Positions 50,702-58,077 of a DNA stretch of 64,000 nt are shown one piece after another (the stretch's first letter is position 1; each line of letters opens with the position of its first letter). The position numbers were made by a program, and so were the translations under genes. Under the pieces are notes generated by a model that worked only from the letters and a program-made list of their open reading frames with translations, was not told where the DNA came from and searched no databases. Location of the stretch: positions 1 to 64,000 of IMG/VR virus record IMGVR_UViG_3300042010_000106; one strand, written 5' to 3'. The DNA is from a virus.

Positions 50702-52096
50702 ATGACTACTCGCACTAACGCTCTGCTGAACGCCGCTATCACCGCTCTGGTTGCTCAAGTTGCCATCGCGAAAAAAGCCGGTATCGAAACTTTGGGCCTC
50801 GGCTCCGAAATTCTGCCGGGTGTGAAATTCCGCGACCTGAAAAACTGGCTGAAGGAAAACGGTGCATCGGCTCACGTCGAAACCAAACCAGTTGCAAAAG
50901 TGGCTGCAAGCGCAAAAGCCGTTTCGACTGCAAAAGCTGTCGGCAAGGCAATCGACAAAGTTGTGGCGAAAGATGCCGCGCCTGAATTCACCACTTCGGA
51001 ACTGAAAGGTTCTGACCTGCTGATCGGCCGCGTCAAAGACAAAATCGCCAGCGTCGTTAAATCGCCTGAAGGCGTGCGAGTAGCCGTGACCGAAAACGGT
51101 CTGCGTATCCCGGTTGTAATGCTGGAGCGCAACAACCGTGGCAACCTGCGCACTGTTGCCGAATTCGATCCAAAAGCACCGGCTACCAAAACCGCTGCCA
51201 AGGCCACTGCAAAAGCTGAAGTGAAAGCACCGGCTGCAAAAGCTGCCCATAAAGCAGAAGGCCGTGAACTGGTTTCGCGTATCAGCTCCAATCTGGTCAG
51301 CGCGATTTACAACCGCGACGAAAAAACCCTGACCGTGACTTTCAAGTCGGGCGCTGTATGGCAGTACGAAAACGTTGGTATCCGTGAAGCTAACGCGATG
51401 GCTAAAGAAGAATCGCACGGCAAATATTTCACCGCCAACATCAAAAACGTGAAAGAAGGCAAATGCCTCGTTCGCGGTGACAAAGCCCCGGCCAAAACCG
51501 TTGCTGAAGCTCCTGTGAAAGCGCCTGCTGCAAAAGCCGCTGCTGTTAAAGTGGTTGCCGGTGCCAAGCCTGTAGACGAAGCCAACGAACTGAAGGCTAC
51601 CGAAGTTCGCGGTCACACTGTTTTGAACGGTCGCACTAAAGAAGTCGTAGAGCGTGTGGTTCGCAACAAAGAAACCCAACGTCGCGAAGTCGTTTGCGAA
51701 TCCGGCGCACGTTTCCCGCTGGCAATGATTGCAAACGTGAAAGGCAAACTGCGCGTTATCGAAGTTGCTGAAACCGTTGCACCTGTAACCGCAAAAGGTG
51801 GCGCTGTGAAAAAGGCCACTGCTGCAAAAGCTGAAGTTGCACCGAAAGCAGAATCGACTAACCGTCGCGCCGCTTTCAGCGTTCCAAAAATCAGCGAAGT
51901 GCGCGGCGCAACTTTCACCGTGAACAAAGGCAGCAAGTCGAAAGAAGTAACCGCCAAGAAAATCGTTACCCGCGACGAAGTGCGCAAGGTAATCACTGAA
52001 AACGGCGGCGAGCTGAACTTCGACGACCTGTCGATTTCCGAAGGCGTGCTGCACTTCACCGGTAAGCTGATGGCTTCCGACTTCCACGCGCTGTAA
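50702..52096 (+). CDS. KTSC-domain protein with repeated domains and Lys/Ala-rich linkers
   Basis: 464 residues from ATG 50702. Order: helical N-terminus (1-60); Lys/Ala linker; repeat A (about 106-154, LLIGRVKDKIASVVK, ENGLRIPVVM); Lys/Ala/Pro linker like histone H1 tails (157-187); KTSC domain (about 190-255, SNLVSAIYNRDEKTLTVTF, SGAVWQYENV, HGKYFTANIK); linker; repeat B (about 307-355, VLNGRTKEVVERVV, ESGARFPLAM, KGKLRVIE); linker; C-terminal domain (395-464). The KTSC domain is thought to bind nucleic acid or act with lysyl-tRNA synthetase. Own promoter, leader and terminator imply high early expression; a DNA- or RNA-binding takeover protein is plausible. Confidence 0.75.
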   Translation: MTTRTNALLNAAITALVAQVAIAKKAGIETLGLGSEILPGVKFRDLKNWLKENGASAHVETKPVAKVAASAKAVSTAKAVGKAIDKVVAKDAAPEFTTSELKGSDLLIGRVKDKIASVVKSPEGVRVAVTENGLRIPVVMLERNNRGNLRTVAEFDPKAPATKTAAKATAKAEVKAPAAKAAHKAEGRELVSRISSNLVSAIYNRDEKTLTVTFKSGAVWQYENVGIREANAMAKEESHGKYFTANIKNVKEGKCLVRGDKAPAKTVAEAPVKAPAAKAAAVKVVAGAKPVDEANELKATEVRGHTVLNGRTKEVVERVVRNKETQRREVVCESGARFPLAMIANVKGKLRVIEVAETVAPVTAKGGAVKKATAAKAEVAPKAESTNRRAAFSVPKISEVRGATFTVNKGSKSKEVTAKKIVTRDEVRKVITENGGELNFDDLSISEGVLHFTGKLMASDFHAL

Positions 52097-52118
52097 CAGC
52101 AGAACGCGGAAAATTAAA

Positions 52119-52149
52119 ACCCCGGCCTAAAAAACCGGGGTATGTTTTT
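52119..52149 (+). terminator. factor-independent terminator
   Basis: ACCCCGG (52119-52125) pairs with CCGGGGT (52135-52141), followed by ATGTTTTTA. Ends the monocistronic KTSC transcript. Confidence 0.75.
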
Positions 52150-52193
52150 ATCTGGCCCAAACAATTCCGTTTGGCATGCAAGGAGGACGCACG

Positions 52194-52553
52194 ATGAAAA
52201 TCAAAAAACGGCTAGGCATTCCGTTGTGTCGGCAATGCAACTGCTACCACACGCTAAGCTGCGAGAATGTGTTTGCGGATTCGCCCGCCGACGTATTCAG
52301 CAAAAAGTTCTGGAACGTGGTAAATCAGATTTTGTTCCTGAACATGATGTTGATCATTCTGCATTTTGTGTCCTACCCGATTACGGGTGTTTTGGTTTGG
52401 CTGTTCTGGCCTGACGACGGGGCGTTTCCCGGCAACACAAAAGCCGCGCTGATATTCGTCACCGGCCACGTTCTAACCGCGTTGATGATTTACTGCATCA
52501 TGCAGCGCAAAAAGTGGTTCCCTGCATACTTCGGTAAGGTGCATTTCCAATGA
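52194..52553 (+). CDS. membrane protein with N-terminal Cys cluster, 119 aa
   Basis: ATG 52194 with AAGGAGG. N-terminus CRQCNCYHTLSC (four Cys, probable metal site), then two transmembrane helices (about 43-68 and 82-102) and a basic tail. Not recognised. Overlaps the next gene by 4 bases. Confidence 0.65.
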   Translation: MKIKKRLGIPLCRQCNCYHTLSCENVFADSPADVFSKKFWNVVNQILFLNMMLIILHFVSYPITGVLVWLFWPDDGAFPGNTKAALIFVTGHVLTALMIYCIMQRKKWFPAYFGKVHFQ

Positions 52554-52804
52554 GCGGCGAAATGATCGTAATCAGCGTTATGAACGCGGTGCTGTTCCTG
52601 ATTTCCATTCTGTATTTCCGCAACGGTAAAAAGGCGTACGCAGCGGCTACGGCCCGCCACGCTGAAAACATGACGGCACTTGATAAAATCATTGCCGAAG
52701 CTACAGCGGTGAATATCAAGCACAAAGAAATCGGCGAGCTGTTGACCGAAGTGCAAGAACTGGCCGAAGACATCAAAAACGGGAAGGTGAAGTATGTTCC
52801 ATAA
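52550..52804 (+). CDS. membrane-anchored coiled coil, 84 aa
   Basis: One N-terminal membrane helix (about 5-22) followed by a long charged helix (ALDKIIAEATAVNIKHKEIG, LLTEVQELAEDIKNG). The layout resembles phage spanin inner-membrane subunits or membrane tethers, but no partner lipoprotein is adjacent. Overlaps the next gene by 11 bases. Confidence 0.6.
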   Translation: MSGEMIVISVMNAVLFLISILYFRNGKKAYAAATARHAENMTALDKIIAEATAVNIKHKEIGELLTEVQELAEDIKNGKVKYVP

Positions 52805-53144
52805 GCCGAAGGATTTAACCAAAGATCCAATGGACGTTTTTGTTGTGCAGGAAAATCAGTTGGTGCTAATCGACGGTTTTCTTTTCAGAGTCGAGTACCC
52901 ATCGCAAACGGGCGAATGGAAAGACCACGTGTACTTCACGCAGGTTGATCCTGAAGGCAAAAACGTTGAGCGCGCCGGTACTGACGAAAGCGATTACGAA
53001 TGCGTGCACGTGCGTTTGTACAAGCCCGGTGACAAGAAGCACGGTAACGCGATTGTCAGTCGCCTTGATTGGTCGGACGCGTTGAACAACCGCCAGAACA
53101 GCCGCCCGTGTTGGGAACAGTTTCTGTCCTACGAGATTCGTTAA
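52794..53144 (+). CDS. hypothetical protein, 116 aa
   Basis: GGAAGG upstream. Beta-rich (QLVLIDGFLFRVEYPSQ, DHVYFTQVDPEGKNVE, CVHVRLYKPGDKKHG). Not recognised. ACTGTAAA overlaps its stop region. Confidence 0.65.
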   Translation: MFHKPKDLTKDPMDVFVVQENQLVLIDGFLFRVEYPSQTGEWKDHVYFTQVDPEGKNVERAGTDESDYECVHVRLYKPGDKKHGNAIVSRLDWSDALNNRQNSRPCWEQFLSYEIR

Positions 53145-53177
53145 ACTGTAAAGGTACAGTGAAAACTTACCGAGGAT

Positions 53178-53459
53178 ATGAACGTGGATATTTTAGACCC
53201 GCAAGTTGGTGACACTCACGTTGTAGGTGACGTTACGTTTCGCGTGAAATCCGTTGTACAGGATTCCGTCGAATACGAAATCATCGAGGGTAAAGCAGAC
53301 AGCGCTAAACTGGAATCGCTGTTTCAAATCATGGCCCAAGAATGGTTCAACGCGTTGCCACCTCTGAATCAATTCCTGATGCAGAATCCCAACGGCGGAA
53401 AATTCAACGTCAAAGCAAACACAAACGTTAAGGGTGATTCAAATGCCATGGAATCCTGA
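53178..53459 (+). CDS. hypothetical protein, 93 aa
   Basis: ATG 53178 is only 2 bases behind GAGG; GTG 53184, 8 bases behind it, is an equally good start. Strand-rich N-terminus (DTHVVGDVTFRVKSVVQDSV), helical centre. Overlaps the next gene. Confidence 0.6.
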   Translation: MNVDILDPQVGDTHVVGDVTFRVKSVVQDSVEYEIIEGKADSAKLESLFQIMAQEWFNALPPLNQFLMQNPNGGKFNVKANTNVKGDSNAMES

Positions 53460-53961
53460 ACTAGAACAACAACTGATTGAACTGACGTTGCTCGACGAAG
53501 TTACGCGCAAGACAATCAAGTTTCTGACGGCAGCGCGCAAGGCTGAAATGTCACCGCAAGAATTGTCGTCAACCATCACCAGCCGTAACCGCTGGCAAGA
53601 CAGCACAATCAAACGTGCTCAGGAATGGGCCACGTTCCACAACGGTACTCTGAAAGCGCACAAGGCCCACGAAGACGGAATCGTTTACGCGTGGGACATT
53701 TTGATTCCACTCAATAGCAAATACAAATTGCTGATTGAAGTGGATCGCACCGAAGACGTGGAACACTGGACTGACCCGCTGCTGATGCAGGCGCGTGTTT
53801 ATTCCGGCCCGCGTAAGAAAGATGATCGGTTCGGTCGCTACATCACGCAAGGCTTCACAGAGCTTTCGCGTAAGGATCATTTGAAAGCGCTGTTGAAAAC
53901 GGCAAACGAATACATTGCACCACCTGCGCCGGTAAAGAAAGCCGCTAAGAAGCGGGGCTAA
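53443..53961 (+). CDS. hypothetical protein with basic tail, 172 aa
   Basis: ATG 53443, AGGG 8 bases upstream. Helical N-terminus (IELTLLDEVTRKTIKFLTAA), alpha/beta middle (YAWDILIPLNSKYKLLIEVD) and a Pro/Lys tail (APPAPVKKAAKKRG). May bind nucleic acid. Not recognised. Confidence 0.65.
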   Translation: MPWNPELEQQLIELTLLDEVTRKTIKFLTAARKAEMSPQELSSTITSRNRWQDSTIKRAQEWATFHNGTLKAHKAHEDGIVYAWDILIPLNSKYKLLIEVDRTEDVEHWTDPLLMQARVYSGPRKKDDRFGRYITQGFTELSRKDHLKALLKTANEYIAPPAPVKKAAKKRG

Positions 53962-53963
53962 TC

Positions 53964-54380
53964 ATGGGCGCTGGAATTGTTGGTGTAAGCGTCAAACGGA
54001 AACTGCCCGACATTGTGTTGAACCCGGAAATCATTTTGACGATTGCTGTAGGCTCACGCGTTTTGTTCAAAGGTGTTGAGTGCGTTGTAGAAGGTTGCCC
54101 CGACTCTGAGGAAATTTGGTTCACCACTGTTGATTCTCGCGTAGCGGAATACAACGCGCTGATGGAAGAATTTCTGAACGGCGATTATTTCGCTGACGGG
54201 ATGCACCCCAACTACCGCTCCTTTGTGCAACACGTTCGCGTACCGCACCACGTTGTAAATGATGAACCCGGTAAAAGCACAAAACGTAATCGGTGGGGAA
54301 TCGGTTTTCACACGCACACACGCGCAGTGAATAAACGTGCCCTGTTCCGAAACGTAATCGACCAGTGCGAAATCAAATAA
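53964..54380 (+). CDS. hypothetical protein, 138 aa
   Basis: Beta-rich opening (GIVGVSVKRKLPDIVLNPEI, GSRVLFKGVECVVEGC), His/Arg-rich C-terminal half (GIGFHTHTRAVNKRALFRN). Two bases after the previous stop. Not recognised. Followed by a terminator. Confidence 0.65.
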   Translation: MGAGIVGVSVKRKLPDIVLNPEIILTIAVGSRVLFKGVECVVEGCPDSEEIWFTTVDSRVAEYNALMEEFLNGDYFADGMHPNYRSFVQHVRVPHHVVNDEPGKSTKRNRWGIGFHTHTRAVNKRALFRNVIDQCEIK

Positions 54381-54385
54381 CCCAC

Positions 54386-54418
54386 AAGGCTCCTTTCCAT
54401 TTGGTTAGGGGCCTTTTT
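54386..54418 (+). terminator. factor-independent terminator
   Basis: AAGGCTCC (54386-54393) pairs with GGGGCCTT (54408-54415) and continues in T. It starts 5 bases after the stop of the 53964 gene. Confidence 0.8.
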
Positions 54419-54465
54419 CGTTTCTCAAGGGTAGAGACACTAAAACCACTTAAAGGAATAACACC

Positions 54466-54924
54466 ATGGGCCTCGCCTCTTCGATTTCCAGTTTGTACTT
54501 TGTCACCTGCACACTCGGCGGCGTTTGCAACGAACAACGCAGCGTAGACTTTATCGAACTGGCACAAAACAAACCGGTACAGTCCTGCGAAACATTTTCG
54601 AAGGCGCGCCCGGTCACAGAAGAATTTGCCCTGTTCGCAAAAGCTGAAGGATACAAAGTCAGCCTGCGTTGCGATTCGAATACAGAAGGCAAAGTCAAAG
54701 CTACTGACGCGACAGCAGTTGCGTACATGACTTCCTGCGGGCCGAAAGATTGCACCACGGATAAACTGGCGATGTTCAACGACGGGAATACCGACGTTAC
54801 AAAAACCTTGGACGACTGCGACAGCGCCGCCGAACTTCTGGCTAAGCCGTTCGTGGTAAAACGGAAAGCACAGGGCTACACCAAGTTTTCCTATAGCTGC
54901 TTCCCAACGGCGGAAACCCAATAA
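54466..54924 (+). CDS. Cys-rich hypothetical protein, 152 aa
   Basis: AAAGGAAT site. Eight Cys over 152 residues (C15, C21, C41, C69, and later CGPKDC, C117, C145). The start GLASSISSLYFVTCTLGG is mildly hydrophobic but not a clear signal peptide. It stands between two terminators, as a single-gene unit. Not recognised. Confidence 0.65.
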   Translation: MGLASSISSLYFVTCTLGGVCNEQRSVDFIELAQNKPVQSCETFSKARPVTEEFALFAKAEGYKVSLRCDSNTEGKVKATDATAVAYMTSCGPKDCTTDKLAMFNDGNTDVTKTLDDCDSAAELLAKPFVVKRKAQGYTKFSYSCFPTAETQ

Positions 54925-54960
54925 GGCGCCTGAACGCCTGTAACCGTTTCAAAACCACGT

Positions 54961-54996
54961 AAGGCCCTTTGCCCTAATAGGCACGGGGCCTTTTTT
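54961..54996 (+). terminator. factor-independent terminator
   Basis: AAGGCCC (54961-54967) pairs with GGGCCTT (54986-54992), six T follow. A second hairpin GGCCTATA/TATA..GGCC and GGGGC/GCCCC follows at about 55002-55034. Confidence 0.85.
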
Positions 54997-55049
54997 CGTT
55001 TGGGCCTATAGCGTTCTATAAGGGGCCTAGCCCCGTTTGGTTTTGGTTG

Positions 55050-55078
55050 TTGACTCTAAACGGTTCCTTTGAGATAGT
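55050..55078 (+). promoter_or_regulatory. sigma70-like promoter P4
   Basis: TTGACT (55050-55055), 17 bases, GATAGT (55073-55078). Leader CCAGATCGGC at 55084, 34 bases from TTGACT. Confidence 0.75.
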
Positions 55079-55083
55079 GGCAA

Positions 55084-55140
55084 CCAGATCGGCGATTTCG
55101 CCATTAAGATTACCCACTCACGGATCAAGGGAAGTTTAGA
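55084..55140 (+). promoter_or_regulatory. conserved 5' leader L4
   Basis: CCAGATC, hairpin GGCG-ATTT-CGCC (both sides changed relative to GGCA/TGCC, a compensatory change), CACTCACGGATC and AAGGGAAGTTT before ATG 55141. Confidence 0.7.
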
Positions 55141-55365
55141 ATGAAGCGCTTCGGCACCTTTAACGTCAGCCTGCAAATCATCAACGACAAAACCGGCGCT
55201 GCCGTTTCGAAAACCATGCAAGACACTTTTGCATACGAAGACATGACCGACGCCAAGGAATACTTTTCCAGCGACCGTTATCTGGAACGCGTACTGTCTA
55301 CAAAGATTCCTGTTCAACTTCGTCGTCACGTACGTTTGCAAACCAGCAACGTCGCCCACGTTTAA
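55141..55365 (+). CDS. hypothetical protein, 74 aa
   Basis: First gene behind P4. Strand-helix pattern (GTFNVSLQIINDKTGAAVSK, MTDAKEYFSSDRYLERVL). Not recognised. Confidence 0.65.
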   Translation: MKRFGTFNVSLQIINDKTGAAVSKTMQDTFAYEDMTDAKEYFSSDRYLERVLSTKIPVQLRRHVRLQTSNVAHV

Positions 55366-55396
55366 ATCGACCTCACTCAATTCAAGGAAACTGTAA

Positions 55397-55537
55397 ATGA
55401 ACATCACCACCATGACCGGTCACATTGCTGAACTCGCTGTACTCGCTGCATTCCTGTTTTGCTTGGGCGTGCCGACCTACATCGAAATGCGCAAGAAAGC
55501 CCGCGCACCGAAACCAACTGGCGCCACCAAAATCTGA
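55397..55537 (+). CDS. small membrane peptide, 46 aa
   Basis: ATG 55397 with AAGGAA upstream. One hydrophobic helix (about 9-27) and a basic tail (MRKKARAPKPTGATKI). Single-pass inner-membrane peptide; function unknown. Confidence 0.6.
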   Translation: MNITTMTGHIAELAVLAAFLFCLGVPTYIEMRKKARAPKPTGATKI

Positions 55538-55545
55538 GGTGCAAC

Positions 55546-55749
55546 ATGTTTGACGCAATCGAATCACATTGCATTGACGGCACCACACTAGTGTCGCTGC
55601 ATCTGCCTGATGATTACCACGTTCTGTACGGTTTCGTTTTTGCGGACGACGTAGAGAACCACGAAATCCCCGGCGAAGTTTATACCGCTCGCGTAGACGC
55701 ATGGGATGCAGCGGAAACAGAATTTGAGTACACGTCGCATTCGTGCTGA
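55546..55749 (+). CDS. acidic hypothetical protein, 67 aa
   Basis: ATG 55546 with GAGGT. Acidic, strand-rich (TLVSLHLPDDYHVLYGFVFA). Not recognised. An RNA hairpin element starts 2 bases after its stop. Confidence 0.6.
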   Translation: MFDAIESHCIDGTTLVSLHLPDDYHVLYGFVFADDVENHEIPGEVYTARVDAWDAAETEFEYTSHSC

Positions 55750-55751
55750 TG

Positions 55752-55797
55752 TTTCACTCATGACCGTTCTACAGAGCGAGTCATGGGGAAGCTAAGT
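55752..55797 (+). ncRNA. structured intergenic RNA element, copy B
   Basis: TTTCACTC, then stem CATGACCG with CG(A)GTCATG, apical TTC/GAG pairs and loop TACA, then GGGGAAGCTAA. Copy A at 57025 has the same flanks and apical part but a different stem, so base pairing is kept by paired changes. Probably a cis-acting mRNA element rather than a free RNA. Confidence 0.6.
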
Positions 55798-55824
55798 TAA
55801 AATCAAGGTACAAGGAAAACCGAA

Positions 55825-56058
55825 GTGACAAAGGAACCGCGTTGGTCTGTAACCGATTTGGCAGGCCACAAAAAAGTAAAAGCCTCACTGCTTTACGTAC
55901 GTGCGAAGAAAACCCCGCTGCCTACGCCGCTGGATGAAACGCGCACGGTTTTCAACGCTACCAAATCCCGCGCAGCGGCTGCGCGTTATGCCCGTTCCGA
56001 ACTGCTGGCATGGTTTGAAACCATCGACGCAATCAAACACGTTAAGAGGATCGCATGA
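55825..56058 (+). CDS. hypothetical basic protein, 77 aa
   Basis: GTG start behind CAAGGAAAA. Basic, helical (KSRAAAARYARSELLAWFET). Not recognised. Overlaps the lipoprotein start by 4 bases. Confidence 0.6.
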   Translation: MTKEPRWSVTDLAGHKKVKASLLYVRAKKTPLPTPLDETRTVFNATKSRAAAARYARSELLAWFETIDAIKHVKRIA

Positions 56059-56375
56059 AACGTTTAATGCTGCTGTGTGCTGTGTTGTCGCTTACCGCCT
56101 GTGACTGGATGGAAAGCCCGGTGGTGCATTCGTACCAAACGAACACGTACCGCGTTGTAGAAATCAATCGCCCTAAACATTTCCGCGTTGTGCTGGAAAA
56201 CGTGAAGACAGGCGAGCGACGGAAAGTCAGTGTGTCGAAACACTGCAACCGCTGGAGGGAATTGCAAATGGGTACGCAGTTCACTTTCAACGAAGTGACG
56301 TACGTATACCCGAAGAAGCAAACGTACTTCACGCAGCTTCAAAACACACGAATCATTTGCCCCGGAAATACATAA
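56055..56375 (+). CDS. lipoprotein, 106 aa
   Basis: Signal peptide MKRLMLLCAVLSLTAC with lipobox LTAC, acylated Cys16, followed by DW. The Asp after the Cys favours retention in the inner membrane under the E. coli rule. Mature part is a small beta-rich domain (TYRVVEINRPKHFRVVLENV). Early phage lipoproteins often exclude superinfecting phage by acting on receptors or injection; inferred. Confidence 0.75.
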   Translation: MKRLMLLCAVLSLTACDWMESPVVHSYQTNTYRVVEINRPKHFRVVLENVKTGERRKVSVSKHCNRWRELQMGTQFTFNEVTYVYPKKQTYFTQLQNTRIICPGNT

Positions 56376-56376
56376 A

Positions 56377-56523
56377 ATGGAATTGAACACAGCGAATATC
56401 AAAACCAAAGAACAGGCGCTGGCCTTCGCGCAGAAACGCGTGAATAGCTACAGCGTTGTTCAAGTCTGCTACGACGACCGCCCGCGCTATGCGTGGGGGC
56501 CTTGGGTTGTCTTCTACGGGTAA
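56377..56523 (+). CDS. small hypothetical protein, 48 aa
   Basis: ATG 56377, one base after the lipoprotein stop, weak ribosome site. Contains TKEQALAFAQKRVNSYSVVQ and a WGPWVVFYG end. Not recognised. Confidence 0.5.
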   Translation: MELNTANIKTKEQALAFAQKRVNSYSVVQVCYDDRPRYAWGPWVVFYG

Positions 56524-56532
56524 GGAGAAAAC

Positions 56533-56760
56533 ATGTTCGACAAAGAAGAATTGACCGAAGAACAAATCTGTTGGGCATGGCTGGCTGATCATGAAAACGT
56601 CGCCAGCGCGTCTAGCGATTTTCACATGTTCCGCGTTACATGGTACGTTGACGGTTTCGGGCGTTGCGAAACAAAAGCACCGACGCTGTTGGCTGCTGTC
56701 AAAAGCGCGATGACAACCACCTTCACAGCAACTGAATATTTTCCGGGTAAGGAGAAATAG
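56533..56760 (+). CDS. hypothetical protein, 75 aa
   Basis: AAGGAG site 7 bases upstream. Acidic; helix-strand pattern (EEQICWAWLADHENVA, FRVTWYVDGFGRCETKAP). Not recognised. Confidence 0.6.
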   Translation: MFDKEELTEEQICWAWLADHENVASASSDFHMFRVTWYVDGFGRCETKAPTLLAAVKSAMTTTFTATEYFPGKEK

Positions 56761-56761
56761 C

Positions 56762-57022
56762 ATGGGCCAAAATATTGCGTACTACAATCGCGTTCGTGAA
56801 TTCGAAGCCGGTTGGGGAAATCGCCCTGACGGTTTTCTGGTAGCCAAGACGAAAGAGCAATTCAACGACAAGGCCAAGGAAATCAAAGCGGCGGGTTCTT
56901 ACGCTGAATTTAGCACGGTCGAAGGCGAACCGATTCTGTGTCTGGTTACTGACGACATGGCCGCACAACTGGAAGCCAAAGGCACTGTCTGGCTGAACAG
57001 TAAAGATTGGTTAGTGGAATAA
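56762..57022 (+). CDS. hypothetical protein, 86 aa
   Basis: AAGGAG at the end of the previous gene. Alpha/beta (NRVREFEAGWGNRPDGFLVA, KDKAKEIKAAGSY-like helix). Not recognised. An RNA hairpin element starts 2 bases after its stop. Confidence 0.6.
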   Translation: MGQNIAYYNRVREFEAGWGNRPDGFLVAKTKEQFNDKAKEIKAAGSYAEFSTVEGEPILCLVTDDMAAQLEAKGTVWLNSKDWLVE

Positions 57023-57024
57023 CA

Positions 57025-57066
57025 TTTCACTCTTACCAGTTCTAACGAGCTGGTAAGGGGAAGTTA
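57025..57066 (+). ncRNA. structured intergenic RNA element, copy A
   Basis: TTTCACTC, stem CTTACCAG (57032-57039) with CTGGTAAG (57050-57057), apical TTC/GAG and loop TAAC, then GGGGAAGTTAA. Same architecture as copy B at 55752; both begin 2 bases after a stop codon and end about 30 bases before the next start. Confidence 0.6.
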
Positions 57067-57098
57067 AATAAACAACCAACTAAAGGAAATTCACTGTA

Positions 57099-57281
57099 AT
57101 GAAAGATCAACTGAATACCGAAATCGAAAACGGCGACCTCGTTGCGTTGACCGACAGTTCCCACAATCTGTACACGGGCACGGTCACGAAAGTTACAGCG
57201 AAGGTAATTCACATCGGGCCTGCTTGCTATCGCCGCCCTAATGGCGTGATAGTGCTGAAGAAGCGCAGCGCCCAACAGTAA
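57099..57281 (+). CDS. small hypothetical protein, 60 aa
   Basis: AAAGGAA upstream. Beta-rich, SH3-like pattern (ENGDLVALTDSSHNLYTGTV, KVIHIGPACYRR). Not recognised. Confidence 0.6.
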   Translation: MKDQLNTEIENGDLVALTDSSHNLYTGTVTKVTAKVIHIGPACYRRPNGVIVLKKRSAQQ

Positions 57282-57292
57282 GGAAATTCATC

Positions 57293-57610
57293 GTGGCCTA
57301 CATCGTAATCAAACGCGGTAAGTTTCTTACAGGCAGCAGTTATTGCACTGGCTTCCCTGAACGCTTTTTCTGGTCATTCAAAGAATCGGATGCACGTCGA
57401 TTCAGCGACGACCACAAGGTGTACGCGGAACAAGCCGCTAGGCAGACTGGTGGCCGTGTAGAGAAACGCACGAACACAAAACTGGAACTGCGTGCACTTG
57501 GGCGCGTCCGCATGCAAGAACGCGAAAGGGAATTGGAACGCGCAGAAGAAAACAAGCGCGCCAACGACCGACATTTAGAATGGGTGGCATCATGCGTATT
57601 GGCGAGCTGA
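57293..57610 (+). CDS. hypothetical protein with basic helix, 105 aa
   Basis: GTG start, AAGGAAA upstream. The second half is a charged coiled coil (VRMQERERELERAEENKRAN). Not recognised. Overlaps the next gene by 19 bases. Confidence 0.6.
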   Translation: MAYIVIKRGKFLTGSSYCTGFPERFFWSFKESDARRFSDDHKVYAEQAARQTGGRVEKRTNTKLELRALGRVRMQERERELERAEENKRANDRHLEWVASCVLAS

Positions 57611-58029
57611 TTCATAAAGCAAAATGGTTTTTGTTGGCGACTGCTGTAGCGCCATCGTTCATCTGGAATATCAACGTCGGTGTACGCTTCAGCAAAGAAG
57701 TTCGCGACTTGAAAAAACTGGTGAAAGGTTTTCAGGACGCGTACTCACTTCAGTGCAAAATTGAAGGTACGAAAAACTACCAGCGTCTGCGCGTGCGTCA
57801 TGAGACGTACGAAGGTTCCCGGTTCGGTTTGATCCACGACCTCATTATCGAGGACAGAGATTTCTGGCTGGGCACCATTCGCGTTATTGTGGACGCTGAA
57901 CGAATCAACGGCACGCCGAAAATGAAATACACCAAAAGCTACATGGTGCAAAACATGGGCGAGCATTTCAAAGAGTGCGAAAGCGTTGCCGACGCAATCC
58001 AGAAATTGGATAGCATCAAATTCTCCTAA
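57592..58029 (+). CDS. hypothetical protein, 145 aa
   Basis: ATG 57592, GGGTGG upstream; ATG 57580 is an alternative. A weakly hydrophobic N-terminal helix (KWFLLATAVAPSFIWNINVG) may anchor it, then an alpha/beta domain with RDFWLGTIRVIVDAERINGT. Not recognised. Followed by a hairpin. Confidence 0.6.
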   Translation: MRIGELIHKAKWFLLATAVAPSFIWNINVGVRFSKEVRDLKKLVKGFQDAYSLQCKIEGTKNYQRLRVRHETYEGSRFGLIHDLIIEDRDFWLGTIRVIVDAERINGTPKMKYTKSYMVQNMGEHFKECESVADAIQKLDSIKFS

Positions 58030-58030
58030 C

Positions 58031-58056
58031 GCACAGGCCCTTCGGGGCCATTGTGC
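58031..58056 (+). terminator. TTCG-loop hairpin, weak terminator
   Basis: GCACA-GGCCC, loop TTCG, GGGCC-(AT)-TGTGC, then CTTTCC. Strong stem but only three T, so termination may be partial. Confidence 0.6.
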
Positions 58057-58077
58057 TTTCCAGCGTAGGAGGTTTTT

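Noticed and set aside
50696-52087. Minus-strand open frame of about 463 codons
   Set aside because: Antisense shadow of the Ala/Lys-rich KTSC gene, caused by scarce stops in its complement.
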